Counted from the first letter of the stretch, positions 1-15,628 are shown. The stretch is 64,000 bases of DNA from Portulaca oleracea (GCA_029582165.1 CM055879.1:35692330-35756329), one strand, 5' to 3'. The notes: a model not told the origin generated them from the letters alone. Translations and numbers: made by a program.

Positions 1-119
1 AATATTTGCTAAGATAAAGCCGCCTACCTCTAGACCCGGACCCACACTAACAGTTGTTTTTTTCCCCTCCGGAAGAAGATTTGAAGCAAAAAGATGCAGT
101 GTTTAGAGATCGAGTTTTA

Positions 120-3646
<3,527 letters not shown>

Positions 3647-3688
3647 TTTGGGCAAAAATCACTCACTCACCAGGTTCCGGCTATAAAC

Positions 3689-5013
3689 CTGAAACTCGAT
3701 CATGAGTACTAAGTTTGGATATGGCGAGAAACACGTAAACAAAACGTGGACATGCTGAAAAGTATAATCACGCATATTGAAGATTAAAAGCACAAGCTTA
3801 ACGATCACCAACACCCAAACAAATATTAAGGTTAATAGACAACCAAAGAAAGCAAACGGGAACGGACAAATAAACAGAATCAGCAGAAAGCAAAACCGAA
3901 ATACACAAATTTCTCGAGTGGTCATTCACTTTGTAAGGTCACTAAGGCATTCACATCCAGACCAAAAGAGTTTCCTTGCCATCCATTCGAACAATCTCTC
4001 CTAAAACCTAAGATCCAAATCATTCGTTCCGTGTCACAAACAATGCACCTTAAATTCTGAAATCTCAATATCCAGTCTTTAATTGATCAACCCCATCAAA
4101 TAACCCAACCAAATGTTTGGGGGAAACTGGTACTTCTCTTCTCCAAAGATTTTCAACTTCAAAATGTTTTCAATTTCTCGTTTTCCTTGTGGGTCTTCTA
4201 TATAGATAAGGCTGATCTCCAAAGTGAGTTGTTGCAAATGTTTGGGGGAAACACCAAAACTATCATGAAGAAAACAAATAGATAGGTCTAAATCACAGTA
4301 CCTCCAAACAACCCAAATGCTAATGATGTTCTATAATCCAACAAGTTCAATAAGTTAAATTCAACCAGTCTCAATCTCAATACAACAAAACCACTTCATG
4401 AATCAAAAAACAAAAACCCACAAGCATCATGAAGAAACAAACAAATCCAAATAGGCAATCAATAATCGTGCATTTTAGCATCAAGCTTACTCAACTATTA
4501 CACATACTGGTAAATTAATCATACACTCAATACTTCAAATCCCACAACATAAATCAAAATGCCCACAAAACCCACCAAACAGTCCCTAAATTTCAGATGG
4601 GTTCAAACATAATCACCTCAGAAATCAAAATGGTCAATCAATAATCATGCATTTTAGCATAAAGCTTAATCAACTAACACACAAACTGGTAAATTAACTA
4701 TATGCTCAATACTTCAAAACCCACAACGTAAATTAAAATTCCCACAAAACCCACCAAATAATCCCTAAATTTCAGATGGGTTCAAACATAATTACCCCAG
4801 AAATCAAAATGGGCAATCAATAATCATGCATTTTAGCATCAAGCTAACTCAGCTAACACACAAACTAGTAAATTAATCATACGCTCAATACTTCAAAACC
4901 CACCAAAAAAACCCCTAAATTTCAGATGGGTTCAAACATAATCACACCAGAAAAATCAAAACAATTTCGTTTTTTCTGTTTTCGTTCTGCAAAGAAAAGA
5001 TTGAAGTAGGTAC
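3689..5013 (-). other. Probable 5'-leader intron of GGAT
   Basis: On the minus strand an AG|GTACC donor-like site at 5014/5013 and a pyrimidine-AG acceptor at 3689 bracket about 1.3 kb with no coding potential, just upstream of the ATG at 3646. A non-coding first exon near 5015-5150 would then be spliced to the short leader at 3647-3688. This is inference from splice-like sites; an unspliced leader or a nearer promoter is possible. Confidence 0.4.
4454..4955. repeat. Tandem repeat, period 179 bp, about 2.8 copies
   Basis: Units begin at 4454, 4633 and 4812 with (g)gcaatcaataatc and end with a shared catttcagatgggttc-type block before the next unit. The copies differ by scattered substitutions, and the third lacks about 20 bases near its end. 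The array lies inside the probable GGAT leader intron. Confidence 0.85.
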
Positions 5014-5179
5014 CTGGTTTTCTGGGTTCGAGTGAAGAAGTGTTCAACCCGTGAAGTATCGAAAACGATAATAAATGGGGAAAGTTGCGAATTGGGTATT
5101 CGCTTTTTAGTGGATTTTTGTTTGCATTCGCGCAATTGGATGATCACAGCCACCAGAAAATAAAGTAAAATGGGGGGTC

Positions 5180-5188
5180 ATATATATA
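5180..5188 (-). promoter_or_regulatory. Candidate TATA box of GGAT
   Basis: The alternating stretch tatatata about 30-40 bases upstream of the probable non-coding first exon is the best TATA candidate on the minus strand. There is no independent evidence of a start site. Confidence 0.35.
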
Positions 5189-5450
5189 AGATTTAAATCC
5201 ATTTGGCATTTAAATTTTTAATGAAGGGGGGGAGAGTTACAGAAGGATAGAGTTGAAGTGAAGAAGTGTGGTGTAGCTTGAAGCAAACAATTCTTGGTAG
5301 ATATTCAACTGCTTTTTGCTAAAAGGTCATCCATTTTATGGGGTACCAAAACATCCATATGATAGTTGGTTTTTGGTGGCTGATAATGAAATACATTGTT
5401 AATGTGAATAGAGAATTATGGTCAATATGCTACTTTTATTCTAAGTTTAA

Positions 5451-6316
5451 GACCCTTGTGGTTGGTATGGAGTGGATACGGTGTGGTATAGTGAAATTAT
5501 GAAAATTGCTATAAGGTGTGAAATGGTATAATAAAATTTGTGGAAAGTATAACTAATATGACAGGTGATGATGACAGAATGTGAAAGTAGAGGAGGAAAG
5601 TGAGTTGAAGGAAAAGTGAGGAAATATATTGATAATTATTATGGTAAGGATTTTTTGATGCTAATATGCTGGATTTTTGGGATATTAAACAATAATACAC
5701 TGAACTTTGATCTTGGACAATAATATACTGTACTTTGTGGGGTGTTGAACAATAATGCACCCAGAACGATTCCGACAGTGGCTAAATCAGTGGTAATTCT
5801 ATGTAGCAGGTAGAAGAGATGAATTGACCCAAAAATATTTAGATTTATGACATGTCAGCTAATACACACATAAGCAAAGGGAATTAATTTTGAAAAGAGT
5901 AAAAAAAAACACAAAATCACATTTGCGCAAGCGTGTTTTCACTGAGAGATTGTTGTTGTAGTTGTATAAAATCACTTTTATTTGTGTAGATTAGCTTACA
6001 TGTCATAAATATAGATATTATTTAGCCAATTTATCTTCTCGGCTTGCCACATAAGATTGCCACCAAGTCAGTCACCGTCAAAATCATTACGAGTGCATTA
6101 TTGTCCAACACCCCTCAAAGTTCAATGTCTTATTGTTCAAGGTCAAAGTTTAGCGCATTATTATCCAATAGCCTAAAAGTTCAATATATTAGCGTCCAAA
6201 AATCCTTATGGTAAAACCTAATATGTTGTGGTAAAGTGTGGAAGAATATTGAGTAATATCATGAGTTGTGGTGCAACACCACACCGCAGTACCGCACCAT
6301 ACAAAAGAGCATAGCC
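5451..6316. mobile_element. Tourist-like MITE (PIF/Harbinger type), interrupted by a Mutator-like MITE
   Basis: The element is flanked by TAA on both sides (5448-5450, 6317-6319). Its right terminus, read inward, is ggctatgctcttttgtatgg, and the left is the diverged gacccttgtggttggtatgg. The interior uses the tgtggtg/cggtatgg vocabulary seen in the other members of this family here. The element at 5648-6205 sits inside it. Confidence 0.6.
5648..6205. mobile_element. Mutator-like MITE with about 125-bp TIRs and perfect 9-bp TSD
   Basis: The 558-bp element starts ggattttttgatgctaatat and ends with the inverted counterpart. The two ends remain recognisable as inverted copies for about 125 bases. 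The flanks are an exact 9-bp duplication, ttatggtaa, at 5639-5647 and 6206-6214. Long TIRs with 9-bp target duplications are the signature of Mutator-like elements. It encodes nothing and must have been moved in trans. Confidence 0.88.
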
Positions 6317-6677
6317 TAAATGTGATATTAACATGCATTTTTACTGTAAGTAGGAAAAAACTTATGATAGTTATTGGTGTTTTTTTAAGTATATTATCTT
6401 TCTAAGTATATTATTGTATGATGCCATGTTCGTCAAAATTAGTGTTTTAGATAGTGGACAAAGATTTTGCTAGCGGATGGCGGTTTAAGGAGCGGATAGC
6501 GGATGGATATTCAAGTGAGATTTGTGCTTGGTTAATTTGTGGTTGAGTTAGCAAATTATTTTAGAAATAATATCATTTTTGAATTGGCCAACACAAGTTT
6601 TATAAGTGAATATATAACTCTTTTACAAGGATAATTAATTGCCAACAAATCATTGTCAGTATTTTCATGCTAACTTA

Positions 6678-6938
6678 GGTCGTGTTCTTTTATGCGGTAT
6701 TTTGCGGAATGGTGTGGTGGAGTGTGGTGGAATTGTGGTGGAGTGTGGTGGAATTGTGGTAGGTTATTAGTATGTGGGGTAGGTGAGGAGAGAGAATGTA
6801 AAAAGTAGAGGAGAAAAGTGAGGAGAGAGAAAGGTGAGGAGAAAGAAAAGTAATGATTTGCGATAAAATGCAGTGGGTTGTGGCAAATTGCGGTAGACTG
6901 TGGCACCGTAGTTTGCCAACCGCAGAAAAAACACGGCC
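6678..6938. mobile_element. Tourist-like MITE
   Basis: TTA duplications at 6675-6677 and 6939-6941 flank termini ggtcgtgttcttttatgcgg and its near-inverse ending cacggcc. The interior is built from tgtggtggaattg-like and gaggagagag-like blocks. The minus-strand 112-residue reading frame inside is low complexity and is not a gene. Confidence 0.8.
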
Positions 6939-7244
6939 TTAGTGCTAATAAGATATACTTATGTTGTAAAAGGAGAAAGATAAGGTAATGTTGAGTGAAA
7001 ATGATCAAGGGTCAAATGCAAGGTTTGCTTCAAACTCTCTCTAAACTTTATCAAATTTTAATGGTTGTGTTTAAGAGTTGGTTTTTTAGAGGTATTGTGG
7101 TGAATTTGATCCTTTAACATGCCTTGGTGAGCTCTCCAATTATGTTGGTGTTTGCAATATTCCATTGGATTGGAAGTTTTGGTTGATTTCTTTGTTTGGT
7201 TTGCTTTTTATTTCATGCCATTGATTGAGACCGACCTAAGCCGA

Positions 7245-7625
7245 CTAATCAACCATTCTATTAGCTTTCATAAAAACATGTTCGACAACAAAGGAAGAAC
7301 ACATTTGTAAGACGAATCTGATGTCTTCAACTAGCTTCCTGATAGACCATGGAATATCACAAATACCTCGAACCGCGTCAATAACAAGTTTGTCATCGCC
7401 TTCCACAATAATGTTAGAGAAACCATGCACGAGCGCTTCTATGATGTTATTTCTCATAGTAGTTGTTTCAGCAACCGGAACGAATGTCTTACCCCAAATT
7501 AAAAGATTGACAGGAAATACAGTGACATCTTCGGTCACGAATGACAAAGCCACCGCCAGCTCCAAGATGAGACTTAGCCCATCAAAGTTGATCTTCACTT
7601 TTGGGGTCCTTGGTGTTTTTGGATA
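7245..7625 (-). pseudogene. RNase H-like domain fragment of a non-LTR (LINE) type retroelement
   Basis: An open stretch begins without an ATG (…TPKVKINFDG) and continues through VAETTTMRNNIIEAL, VEGDDKLVIDAV and a terminal HVFMKANRMVD before a stop. This is the order of motifs of the plant RNase H-like domain (RVT_3) fused to LINE-type reverse transcriptases and found in domesticated or orphan copies: first Asp in NFDG, Glu in the AE..A helix, Asp in EGD. The segment after NFDG is short and garbled, and no reverse transcriptase is present. It is a decayed fragment rather than a working gene. Confidence 0.6.
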
Positions 7626-7832
7626 AACGTGCTAGTATTCTATATGTAAAAGCGGCTCATTTATATTCTAAACGTTCCATCTGATGTATATTGTGAAATA
7701 ACCTCTCTTGTTACTTATCAGAGCGACAAATAATCATTTTGTGTTTACCCGATAAAAATCTATAGTAAATTAACTCTAGGAGCGAAAGACAATGCAAGAT
7801 TATGCTCATATCTATATACAATCTATAACTAA

Positions 7833-8066
7833 TGCCCTCTTATTTTGAAAGGTAGCTAAGATTTTACTTTGCCTTACCTTACCTTACCATTAAAAAAAAC
7901 AACATTATACATTTAGATAATTTAAATTCTTTATTCAACTCACATAATTTATTATAAAAAATAAGTGATGTAACATTTACCTATTTCTACTATTTTACTT
8001 ACATTTTCTTACGTAACCTTATATTACCTTACATACATCTTGCCCGCATCAAAAAGGAACAAGGCC
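7833..8066. mobile_element. Diverged Tourist-like MITE
   Basis: The right end aaaaaggaacaaggcc followed by TTA matches the family terminus read in reverse. The left end (tgccctcttattttg after TAA) is more diverged. The interior is rich in ccttac words. Confidence 0.4.
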
Positions 8067-8210
8067 TTAAACCAAGCTAATTTGTTAAAAATTGGGCCTC
8101 TACTCTAGGAAGGCTCCACTCTAGATTGGGGCATAAAAGACAAAAACAAATTAGGTGAGTAAGTAAAAGGTTGCTAATATTGGGTCCATGTACTTTTTTT
8201 TACTTTGGGC

Positions 8211-8819
8211 TAGGGATGGCAATGGGGCGGATCGGGGACGGGGGAGTATATCCCTATCTCCATCCCCGCTCCCAAAACTCGTCCCCATCCCCGCTTGGGG
8301 AAATGATTCTTGCCCCATCCTCGCGGATTCCTCATCCCAACGGAGATCTAACGGGGATTTTTTAAAACTATCCAAAATCTAACCAAATTTTAATCGGACC
8401 CGATTTTTAACCGGACCCGGTTAATAACATGTTCAAAATACAACGTATTTAACTTGCTCAAGTAATAATACATCAAAATCAAACAATAATACACCAACAA
8501 GTGTTATTCGAAAAAAATATATAATAATACATCCTCCTCAAGTGTGAATCAGAGTAGCATACATTACATCCTCCTCAAGTTTAATGACAAACATAAAGTA
8601 AACTAAAAACTAATTTTCGGGGATGGGGACGGGGAATTCTTCCTGATGGGGAAAATGGGGTTAGGGATGGGGAAAATTTTGTCCCCATCCCCGCCCCGTC
8701 CCGGAGCGGATTTTGAAAAATCATCCCCGTCCCCATCCCCAATGGGGGTGGGGATTTTTCCCCAGAGCGAGACGAGGCCCCAATGGGTTCGGGAATTCTC
8801 TGCCCCATTGTCATCCCTA
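8211..8819. mobile_element. GC-rich TIR element (possible hAT-type MITE)
   Basis: Termini tagggatggcaatggggc and the inverse of gccccattgtcatcccta are inverted repeats. The interior is unusually GC-rich (ggggatggggacgggg-type words) in an AT-rich genome. Flanks ctttgggc and ctttcgac match at 6 of 8 positions, compatible with an eroded 8-bp hAT target duplication. The overlapping open frames on both strands are by-products of the GC content. Confidence 0.6.
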
Positions 8820-9442
8820 CTTTCGACTACTAAGAGCATGTGCAATGCAAAATCTAAAATTTCATTCTCTCTCCTCTTTCTCTCTCTCTCCTCCATCTCA
8901 TATTTTTTTCTGAATTTTTTTCTTCATTTCAAACCATTCCAAGCTATTCCAGAACGGGGCAGAGTTCTGGAACATGTGAAATTATTTGGGAAAGTGTGAG
9001 GGGAGGAGAGAAGAGATCCATATCAGCCTAGTTCCCTGATTATCATTCCACGGTGCTCCTACTCTAAAAGCTCGATCAAGCACACCATGCCAAGGGATGG
9101 GAGATGTAAGAGAGGAGAAGATTGAGAAAGAAAGAATTTAAACTAACTTTTATTTTGCATTTATTTATGATATTTTAATTAATGAGCCAGTTAATTTTCA
9201 CTTCTTATATAGAATTTTTCAATTTCAAGCGAGTTATGATTCACATTTATAATATTTTAATAGGTTGTGAACCAAAACTCACTAATTATTGGTAACGATT
9301 AGTAACAAAAATCTTTAATAAATTAATTAGTAGATGAAAAGAGCAATAGAACATTATGCTTGTGACTTATTGACAGGCTGTAGCTCAACCTAGTAGATTG
9401 GGCTATAACTTAGAATAGTCGTGAGCTAACTCGACATGTTTA

Positions 9443-9612
9443 GGCACCGTTCTTTTGTGCGTTAACGCAACTAACCGCAACGTAAATTACCGCAACCTAC
9501 CGCAACATACTGTAAATTACCATTACCTTTTTACTATTTCCACCGCAACTTACCGTAATCTACTGCAACTAACACAACGCAACGCAAATGCAACGCACAA
9601 AAGAACAGTACC
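9443..9612. mobile_element. Tourist-like MITE, well-preserved TIRs
   Basis: The left terminus ggcaccgttcttttgtgcgt and the right terminus acgcacaaaagaacagtacc are near-perfect inverted repeats flanked by TTA (9440-9442, 9613-9615). The interior consists of repeated cgcaac/ccgcaac words. Confidence 0.85.
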
Positions 9613-9615
9613 TTA

Positions 9616-9861
9616 GTTGTTTACTGATTTTTCCAATTACCATAATCTTTTCATCTTATACTATATCATACCATTTCACATTTTATCACAATAATCATAA
9701 CTTTTTATTTCTTCACTTTTCTCATTCTTTCTCCTCATCTACCACATCAATCATTCTTACCACAAATTTTACCATATCTTACCATACTATACCACGTTTT
9801 CCACGACCTTGCCATATCATATTATTTACCGCATCCAATTTATCGTACAAAAGAACATGAC
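9616..9861. mobile_element. Truncated Tourist-like MITE
   Basis: The right end cgtacaaaagaacatgac plus TTA matches the family terminus, and the interior contains the usual tctcctcatctacc and ttaccacaa words. No left terminus is seen. It abuts the element at 9443-9612, so one may have inserted beside or within the other. Confidence 0.5.
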
Positions 9862-10225
9862 TTAAGTCTATTCAGAAATAAAATGTGTTAAATTATAAAT
9901 TGTGAATTCATTTGTAAAATGTTGGGTGAGTAACCCAAACTCATATAATATTTCTTAGCATTCACAGTAATTAATTCAAAGGGGAGGATCTTAATCATTG
10001 TGACTCAAACCAAATTTGGCATAGCATTTTCTATCTAACACAATAGTTTCCCTTTACAAACAAATTCATTGGATCAATCACTTATTACTTCAAGATTAAC
10101 CAAAACCTAAAATAAAATAATAAATCTAAGTTTTGGGAAACATACTATTCACCTGAATATAATCTAGATAATCTTAGAAAAATTGGTCCAACTTGAAACG
10201 GGAAATAACTCCAAAGCTGGAGCAA

Positions 10226-10487
10226 GCCTTTGTTCTTTTATGCGTTAGGTTGCGGTGCGGTACCACATTGTACCGTACTACTTAATATTCTAATATATTT
10301 CACCACAATCATTATTAATATATCTTTTTACTTTTTTCTCTCCTCCCTTTGTTCTTCTACTTTTTACATTATTTCTCCTCACCTACCTCACCTATCACAA
10401 TTCTCACTACAACTCACCACGTTTTTTCAAATTCCACCGCACCACACCATTACCACATTGTATCGCACCGTATAAAAGTACGGAGCC
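10226..10487. mobile_element. Tourist-like MITE
   Basis: Left gcctttgttcttttatgcg and right cgtataaaagtacggagcc (followed by TAA) are inverted-repeat termini of the same family. The interior carries gcggtgcggtacc and its inverse ggtgcgatac. The left target duplication is eroded. Confidence 0.65.
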
Positions 10488-10490
10488 TAA

Positions 10491-11132
10491 GCTACCCCAT
10501 CTAAAGTGGCTCGAGTTTATTCTTCATTAGTTACTTGTTTCATATTGAAAATCAAACGAGCCAAAATCACCCCAAGCCAACATTTTAACCAAATCCAAAC
10601 CTGAACCTAACATTAGAAAAATTTTATTAGACTCGAATATTCAAATTTATCTAATCTAGACAAACACGGTTTTACATTATCGGGATCTATTGAATATTCG
10701 GACACAATATTTCTCTTTTTCATTGTCCGAACCCAATTTTAATAGCAACTTAATTTCATCCTATTGTCCAACTTATAGAAGATCCGGACATTAATTTATT
10801 GTCCCAATTTGAACATGGATTCATCGAATTTACCGAACTTTTGCCAGCGATGCATGAACCAACCCAGATCTTGGATGATACGATGACGAACACAATCCAA
10901 CCCAGAGTTAAATCGACCCAAATCTTCTCCGATTTGACATGTCAACAATGGTCAGATAGGATATAACCTGAGAGTTGACACTTGACAATGTCCATTGTTA
11001 GGGTTCAGACAGCATATAACTGCAATTGCATGAAGATTTTGCAGCAGTATCAGTAGAATAGGTCTCAATTGAATGAATTCATTCAGAAAGTAGCAGAATT
11101 CTCACCAAATCATTCATACAAACTCGCCAAAA
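10491..11132. other. Upstream region of the PRS gene
   Basis: No gene is seen. It includes a copy of a dispersed repeat (10640-10830) with gacacaatatttctctttt and cattgtccgaaccc words that recurs near 24.5, 31.1, 44.7, 51.0 and 53.5 kb. The promoter and leader of the PRS gene must lie in the last few hundred bases. Confidence 0.5.
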
Positions 11133-14100
11133 ATGGCGGCAATTCGTCTTCATCATCAATCCAAAAACCCTACCAACAATTGTTCAACCCCAAAACCCTT
11201 TTCTATCCCCTCAAAATCACCTTCTCGAATCGCAATTGGGTGTCGAAGAACAGGGCAGTGTCGGATCAAATGCGAATCCGAAAACCCTCGAAACCCTAAT
11301 TGGACGACTGTGGATTACCAAATCTCCAAAATCGACCCGATTCAGATCATACCTTCTTCTCCGCCATTGCAAATGGCTTCCATTGTTCCAGAACCTTCTA
11401 AACATTCGAAGAAGGTCTGCCTTTTCTACTGCCCGGAAACTGAAGCCCTAGCTGAGAGAGTCGCTGCACAATCGGATGCAATTGAGCTTCGTGCCATCAA
11501 TTGGAGGTCGGTAATCGATCATTCTTAATTAGGTTTTGTGTTTTGTGATGTGGATTGTGAGAATTTTGGTGGATTTATGGATGCTGAAAGTTTGTTCTGA
11601 TGATGGATGTTGATGCTTTTATCTTTATCTGTTACACATTGCATTATACAGATTGAGACTTTTTGTGATGGACAATGCAAGTTTGAAAATTCTAAGTTGT
11701 AGAAAAGTAGAGAAAAAATTTAGGGTGAAGGATGCCATGTAGTTTTGGATCAATTAAGGAGTGATAAATCTGATAAGCATTTGTTGTCAATGGTTAACAA
11801 TCTATTCCTGGTTTACTGCAATGTTTTCTCTTTGTTATTCAAGATTTTGGATTGCTAATGGAAATTCAGTTAACTAAGTTGCCATTCTATACAATGTTGT
11901 TGTCTGGTCATATGATTCAACTTCTCTGCATCTTCCTGTGTAATCCTGAAGAGATGTTCTGCTAGTATGTGGGAATGTGGCTTTGGAATGACGGTCTAAA
12001 ATCAAGTCTTTTAGGGCCGATTTTCGTTAGAGAGTTCTTGATTGTATTGGGTGGGGGCAAACTTGAGAGGGAGTTTCAAGTTTCAACTTGCCATTGGTTT
12101 TAGGAATCTGTCCGGTAATCCGAAATTCAGAGAGACGGGTTCCAATTGATCCAATATGTGAAAACTATTAGCTACCTGTTACTCCATGAAAGAGAAGCAG
12201 AGGACGTTGAAAACATTTTGCTTTAGTCCCTTACAATCTAACTTCATAAAACAATCCATCTTTTCAACTACCCAAATTATGGACAATTATCGCCACAAAC
12301 CTGTGATTTTTGGTATAGGTGATTGGACCATTGATATTGTCTCATATCTTAGCATAGAAACTTGACATACTTGGGGTTTTTTTTTTAAAGGACAAAAAAT
12401 GAATTTATGTCTATTTGGTTCCTTAGGACTTTTGCAGATGGGTTCCCCAACTTATTCATACCTAATGCCCATGGTATACGAGGGCAGCATGTTGCTTTCC
12501 TGGCATCTTTTAGTTCTCCGGGTGTAATATTTGAGCAACTTTCTGTGATATACGCGCTCCCGAAACTTTTTGCTGCCTCCTTCACACTTGTCCTGCCCTT
12601 TTTCCCGACTGGCACTTCTGAGCGCATGGAAGATGAAGGTGACGTGGCAACTGCTTTCACTCTTGCTAGGATTTTGTCACATATACCAATCTCAAGGGGA
12701 GGGCCCACTAGTTTGGTGATTTTTGATATACATGCCTTGCAGGTTTGTTCCTTCCCCTGCCCCTAGGACCGACATTCAAAATTTTGACCCATTTGTGAGA
12801 TTTGTGCTTCTTACTTCCTTTCTGCATGTCTTAGGAAAGATTTTACTTTGGGGACAATATATTGCCATGCTTTGAGAGCGGAATACCTTTACTCAAGAAG
12901 AGGCTGCAACAGCTGCCTGATTCTGACAATGTACGGTGATACGGTCTTGTTCATCACAGCTAAATTCAAACATTGCCTCTTCTATAGAAAAGTTTTTGAG
13001 GGCATGCATTACAATACTGGATATTCAATCATTATATGGATTTTTTTATGGTGTTTATTTCCTTTCTGCCTTCAGATATCTATTGCTTTTCCTGATGATG
13101 GTTCATGGAAACGGTTCCATAATCAACTCCAACATTTTCCTACGGTAATTATGTTTTGTTCTTTTAAGATTTGTCACTGTTTGTATGTCCTAGAGGTCAT
13201 GGTTTCTAAAACTTGGTATTATACGATAATGTGAATGCATGACCACAGCTATCCAAGGAGGGGGCATTGTATGCTTTCTAAAACTTGTTAACATAATCAA
13301 AGCAATATTCTTATACATCCCTTGGCTCAAGGGAAAGAATTCAAAATCATTTTTTTTCCAGGATAGCTTGCTTCTTTACAGGGTTGAGGTTTCGGTAATT
13401 TATGTTGTTGTACAACAGTATATAAAGGATTGATTTTGTTGTTCATGTATACCCTGCTTGGGTATAAACGACAAGGGCTTGTTTTGGTAACAATTGCTTT
13501 ATTTTAGGGTTGGCAATGCAACTGTGCATTTGCTCAATACCTTCCCTGTTGAGAATGCGTTGACATAATAAGTTGTCAAGGACGTTGCTCTTCTGATATT
13601 CAGCACACAATTGATGTGCAGATTGTATGTGCAAAAGTTAGAGAAGGTGATCAGCGCATAGTTCGTATCAAGGAAGGGGATCCAAGGGGACGTCATGTTG
13701 TAATTGTTGATGACTTGGTGCAATCGGGTGGTACCCTCATAGAATGCCAGGTACATTGATACTTTTTACAATCTTATTTGTTGCTCGCGTCATTGCATTA
13801 GACTTTGGTGCATTTTTGTCAATGTTCTTCGCTTGTTACTGAGATACATCTCTTAATGATATTGTTATTATTATTTCCATGACTAGCGATTGTAATTTGT
13901 AAGATCATATCAGATTAAGCTAGTTTGGGATCCTAGTGACACATTGAAGCGCGTTACTCAAGCAAGTCTGCCTTTCTAATTCTTATCTGTTGACCAACTG
14001 TCCCGATCTTTAAACTTTTGCACACACTACACATACATACATCACCCCCAGATACATTATGTTGCATGGTAACTCTGTGAGGCACCTTTGAAGAGTCAAA

Positions 14101-14863
14101 TTAATGTCTTCTTTGATGACATATTCCTTTTTGTGCCATACAGAAAGTTTTGGCATCTCATGGAGCAGCAAAAGTGAGTGCGTATGTCACACATGGAATC
14201 TTCCCGAATAGATCATGGGAGCGCTTTAGACCAGATACTACAGGTATCGTTTTCGTTGATCTATCTTTCTTAAGCAAAGATATTGTGGGTCCAGGTCCAG
14301 GCCTTAAAACTCCCCCAATCAAACAGGAAACCTCTCTCTGTGAATGTAAAAGTGATGCCAATGCAGGGGCTATATCACCTCTTTAGCATCCAGGAAGGGT
14401 CTATTCTTTTCATGGGTGTGAGAAAGTTGGGTAAATTAAGGATTGGTAAGTTCAGGTAAAACTTGAAAAGTTGAGTGTTAGAAATATGGGAAGAACAAGT
14501 AAATTTGGGTTGGGTTCGGTGGAATACCCCTAAAACAAGAGTACTGGTAAAATTCAATGGCAAGTGAGGGTGGGTAAATATTTGTCAAAACTTACCAAAA
14601 CTTATACGCTTGCCGATTCTACTTTTTCTATCAAAGTTTAATTCAAAAGTAACACTTTTTCTAGTACTAGTTTATGTTTATTTGAATGATCTAACTGAGA
14701 CATGCTCATTCGGGTTTTGCTAAAAAAAGGTCGGCCGGAGGAGGGAATGACCTACTTTTGGATCACGGATTCATGTCCATTGACAGTGAAGGCAGTGAAG
14801 AACAGGCCCCCCTTTGAAGTTATCAGTCTTGCTGGGTCCATTGCAGCTGCTCTTCAAATTTAG
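11133..14863 (+). CDS. PRS3: Class II ribose-phosphate pyrophosphokinase (PRS3/PRS4 type)
   Basis: Seven exons (11133-11506, 12427-12742, 12835-12930, 13076-13144, 13622-13750, 14144-14243, 14730-14863) give an uninterrupted 405-residue protein. The first about 75 residues are Ser/Pro/Asn/Arg-rich with almost no acidic residues, like a plastid transit peptide; a second Met ([14 protein letters not shown]) could start a cytosolic form. The catalytic part runs from [19 protein letters not shown] through [19 protein letters not shown] to the PRPP-binding motif [14 protein letters not shown] at about residues 310-323, and ends [16 protein letters not shown], as in plant PRS3/4. By family, it makes PRPP from ribose-5-phosphate and ATP for nucleotide, His and Trp synthesis; class II plant enzymes are reported to be phosphate-independent. 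Exons 6-7 and the intron between them are duplicated twice downstream. Confidence 0.94.
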
Positions 14864-15628
14864 AACAAAAGTGTCACATGTTGTTTTTTTTTTTTTTTTT
14901 TTTGGGGTACCTTTTTCTTTTCCACATTGTATGGACTGTCAACTGTTAGTAGAATTTGAGGCCTCCACGCTTGAAATGTTGCAGTTAGCACTCATTCCCA
15001 GATGTAAATTTGACTGTTTAGATTTTTGTTAGGTTTCATTTGAACTGATGTAAACAAAGCAAGTTACTATTGTATCATCATGAGTTGAGCATGCCATAAT
15101 TGAGAGGAAAAGAAGCTATCTGTCAAAAGTTATGAAACCTGAACATTTCAAAAGCAAGAGCAGGGAGTACAATAATCTTAAATTCATGCAGGATATCTAG
15201 GCTCAAGAGATGACATGGAATAGTATACAGTAAGGTCATCTCCATATGTTGAGGGTCTGTCAAATTCATGGGTAAACTGAATCTATTAATTTTTATCTAA
15301 ATTTACCAAAATTTAATCAAAATTTACCAAAACTTATCAAAATTTAAAAACAAAAAAAATAATTTGATATATTAGGGTAAATTTGATAAAATATACCATA
15401 ATTTACCGAAAATTATCAAAAATTATCAAAATTTAATATTTATCCTAGTATTTTTCCCCCCATGAATTTACATAGACCAATTTCACTGTGTGGCCCTATC
15501 CAAAACTAATTGCCTAAGAAATCAAATTGTTTAAGGCTACAATATGTTTTTAAGAGGGGGCAATGGTAAATACTCTATTTATCCAATTCAAGTCAAAATT
15601 TACTCCTTTTTAGTTTTACTCCTTTTTA
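14864..15628. other. 3' flank of PRS, present in all three tandem units
   Basis: No gene is seen. A run of 20 T's follows at about 14884. The sequence around gagaggaaaagaagctatc (about 15100) recurs near 21090 and 26430, marking it as part of the triplicated segment. The 15290-15450 stretch is a local AT-rich repeat of aaatttaccaaaattta words. Confidence 0.6.

Noticed and set aside
6670..7008. 112-codon minus-strand frame rich in His, Pro and Leu
   Set aside because: It lies within a Tourist-like MITE; low complexity, no homology recognised.
8151..8999. Several overlapping frames of 60-117 codons on both strands
   Set aside because: They arise from the GC-rich repeats of the element at 8211-8819 and have no domain or exon structure.
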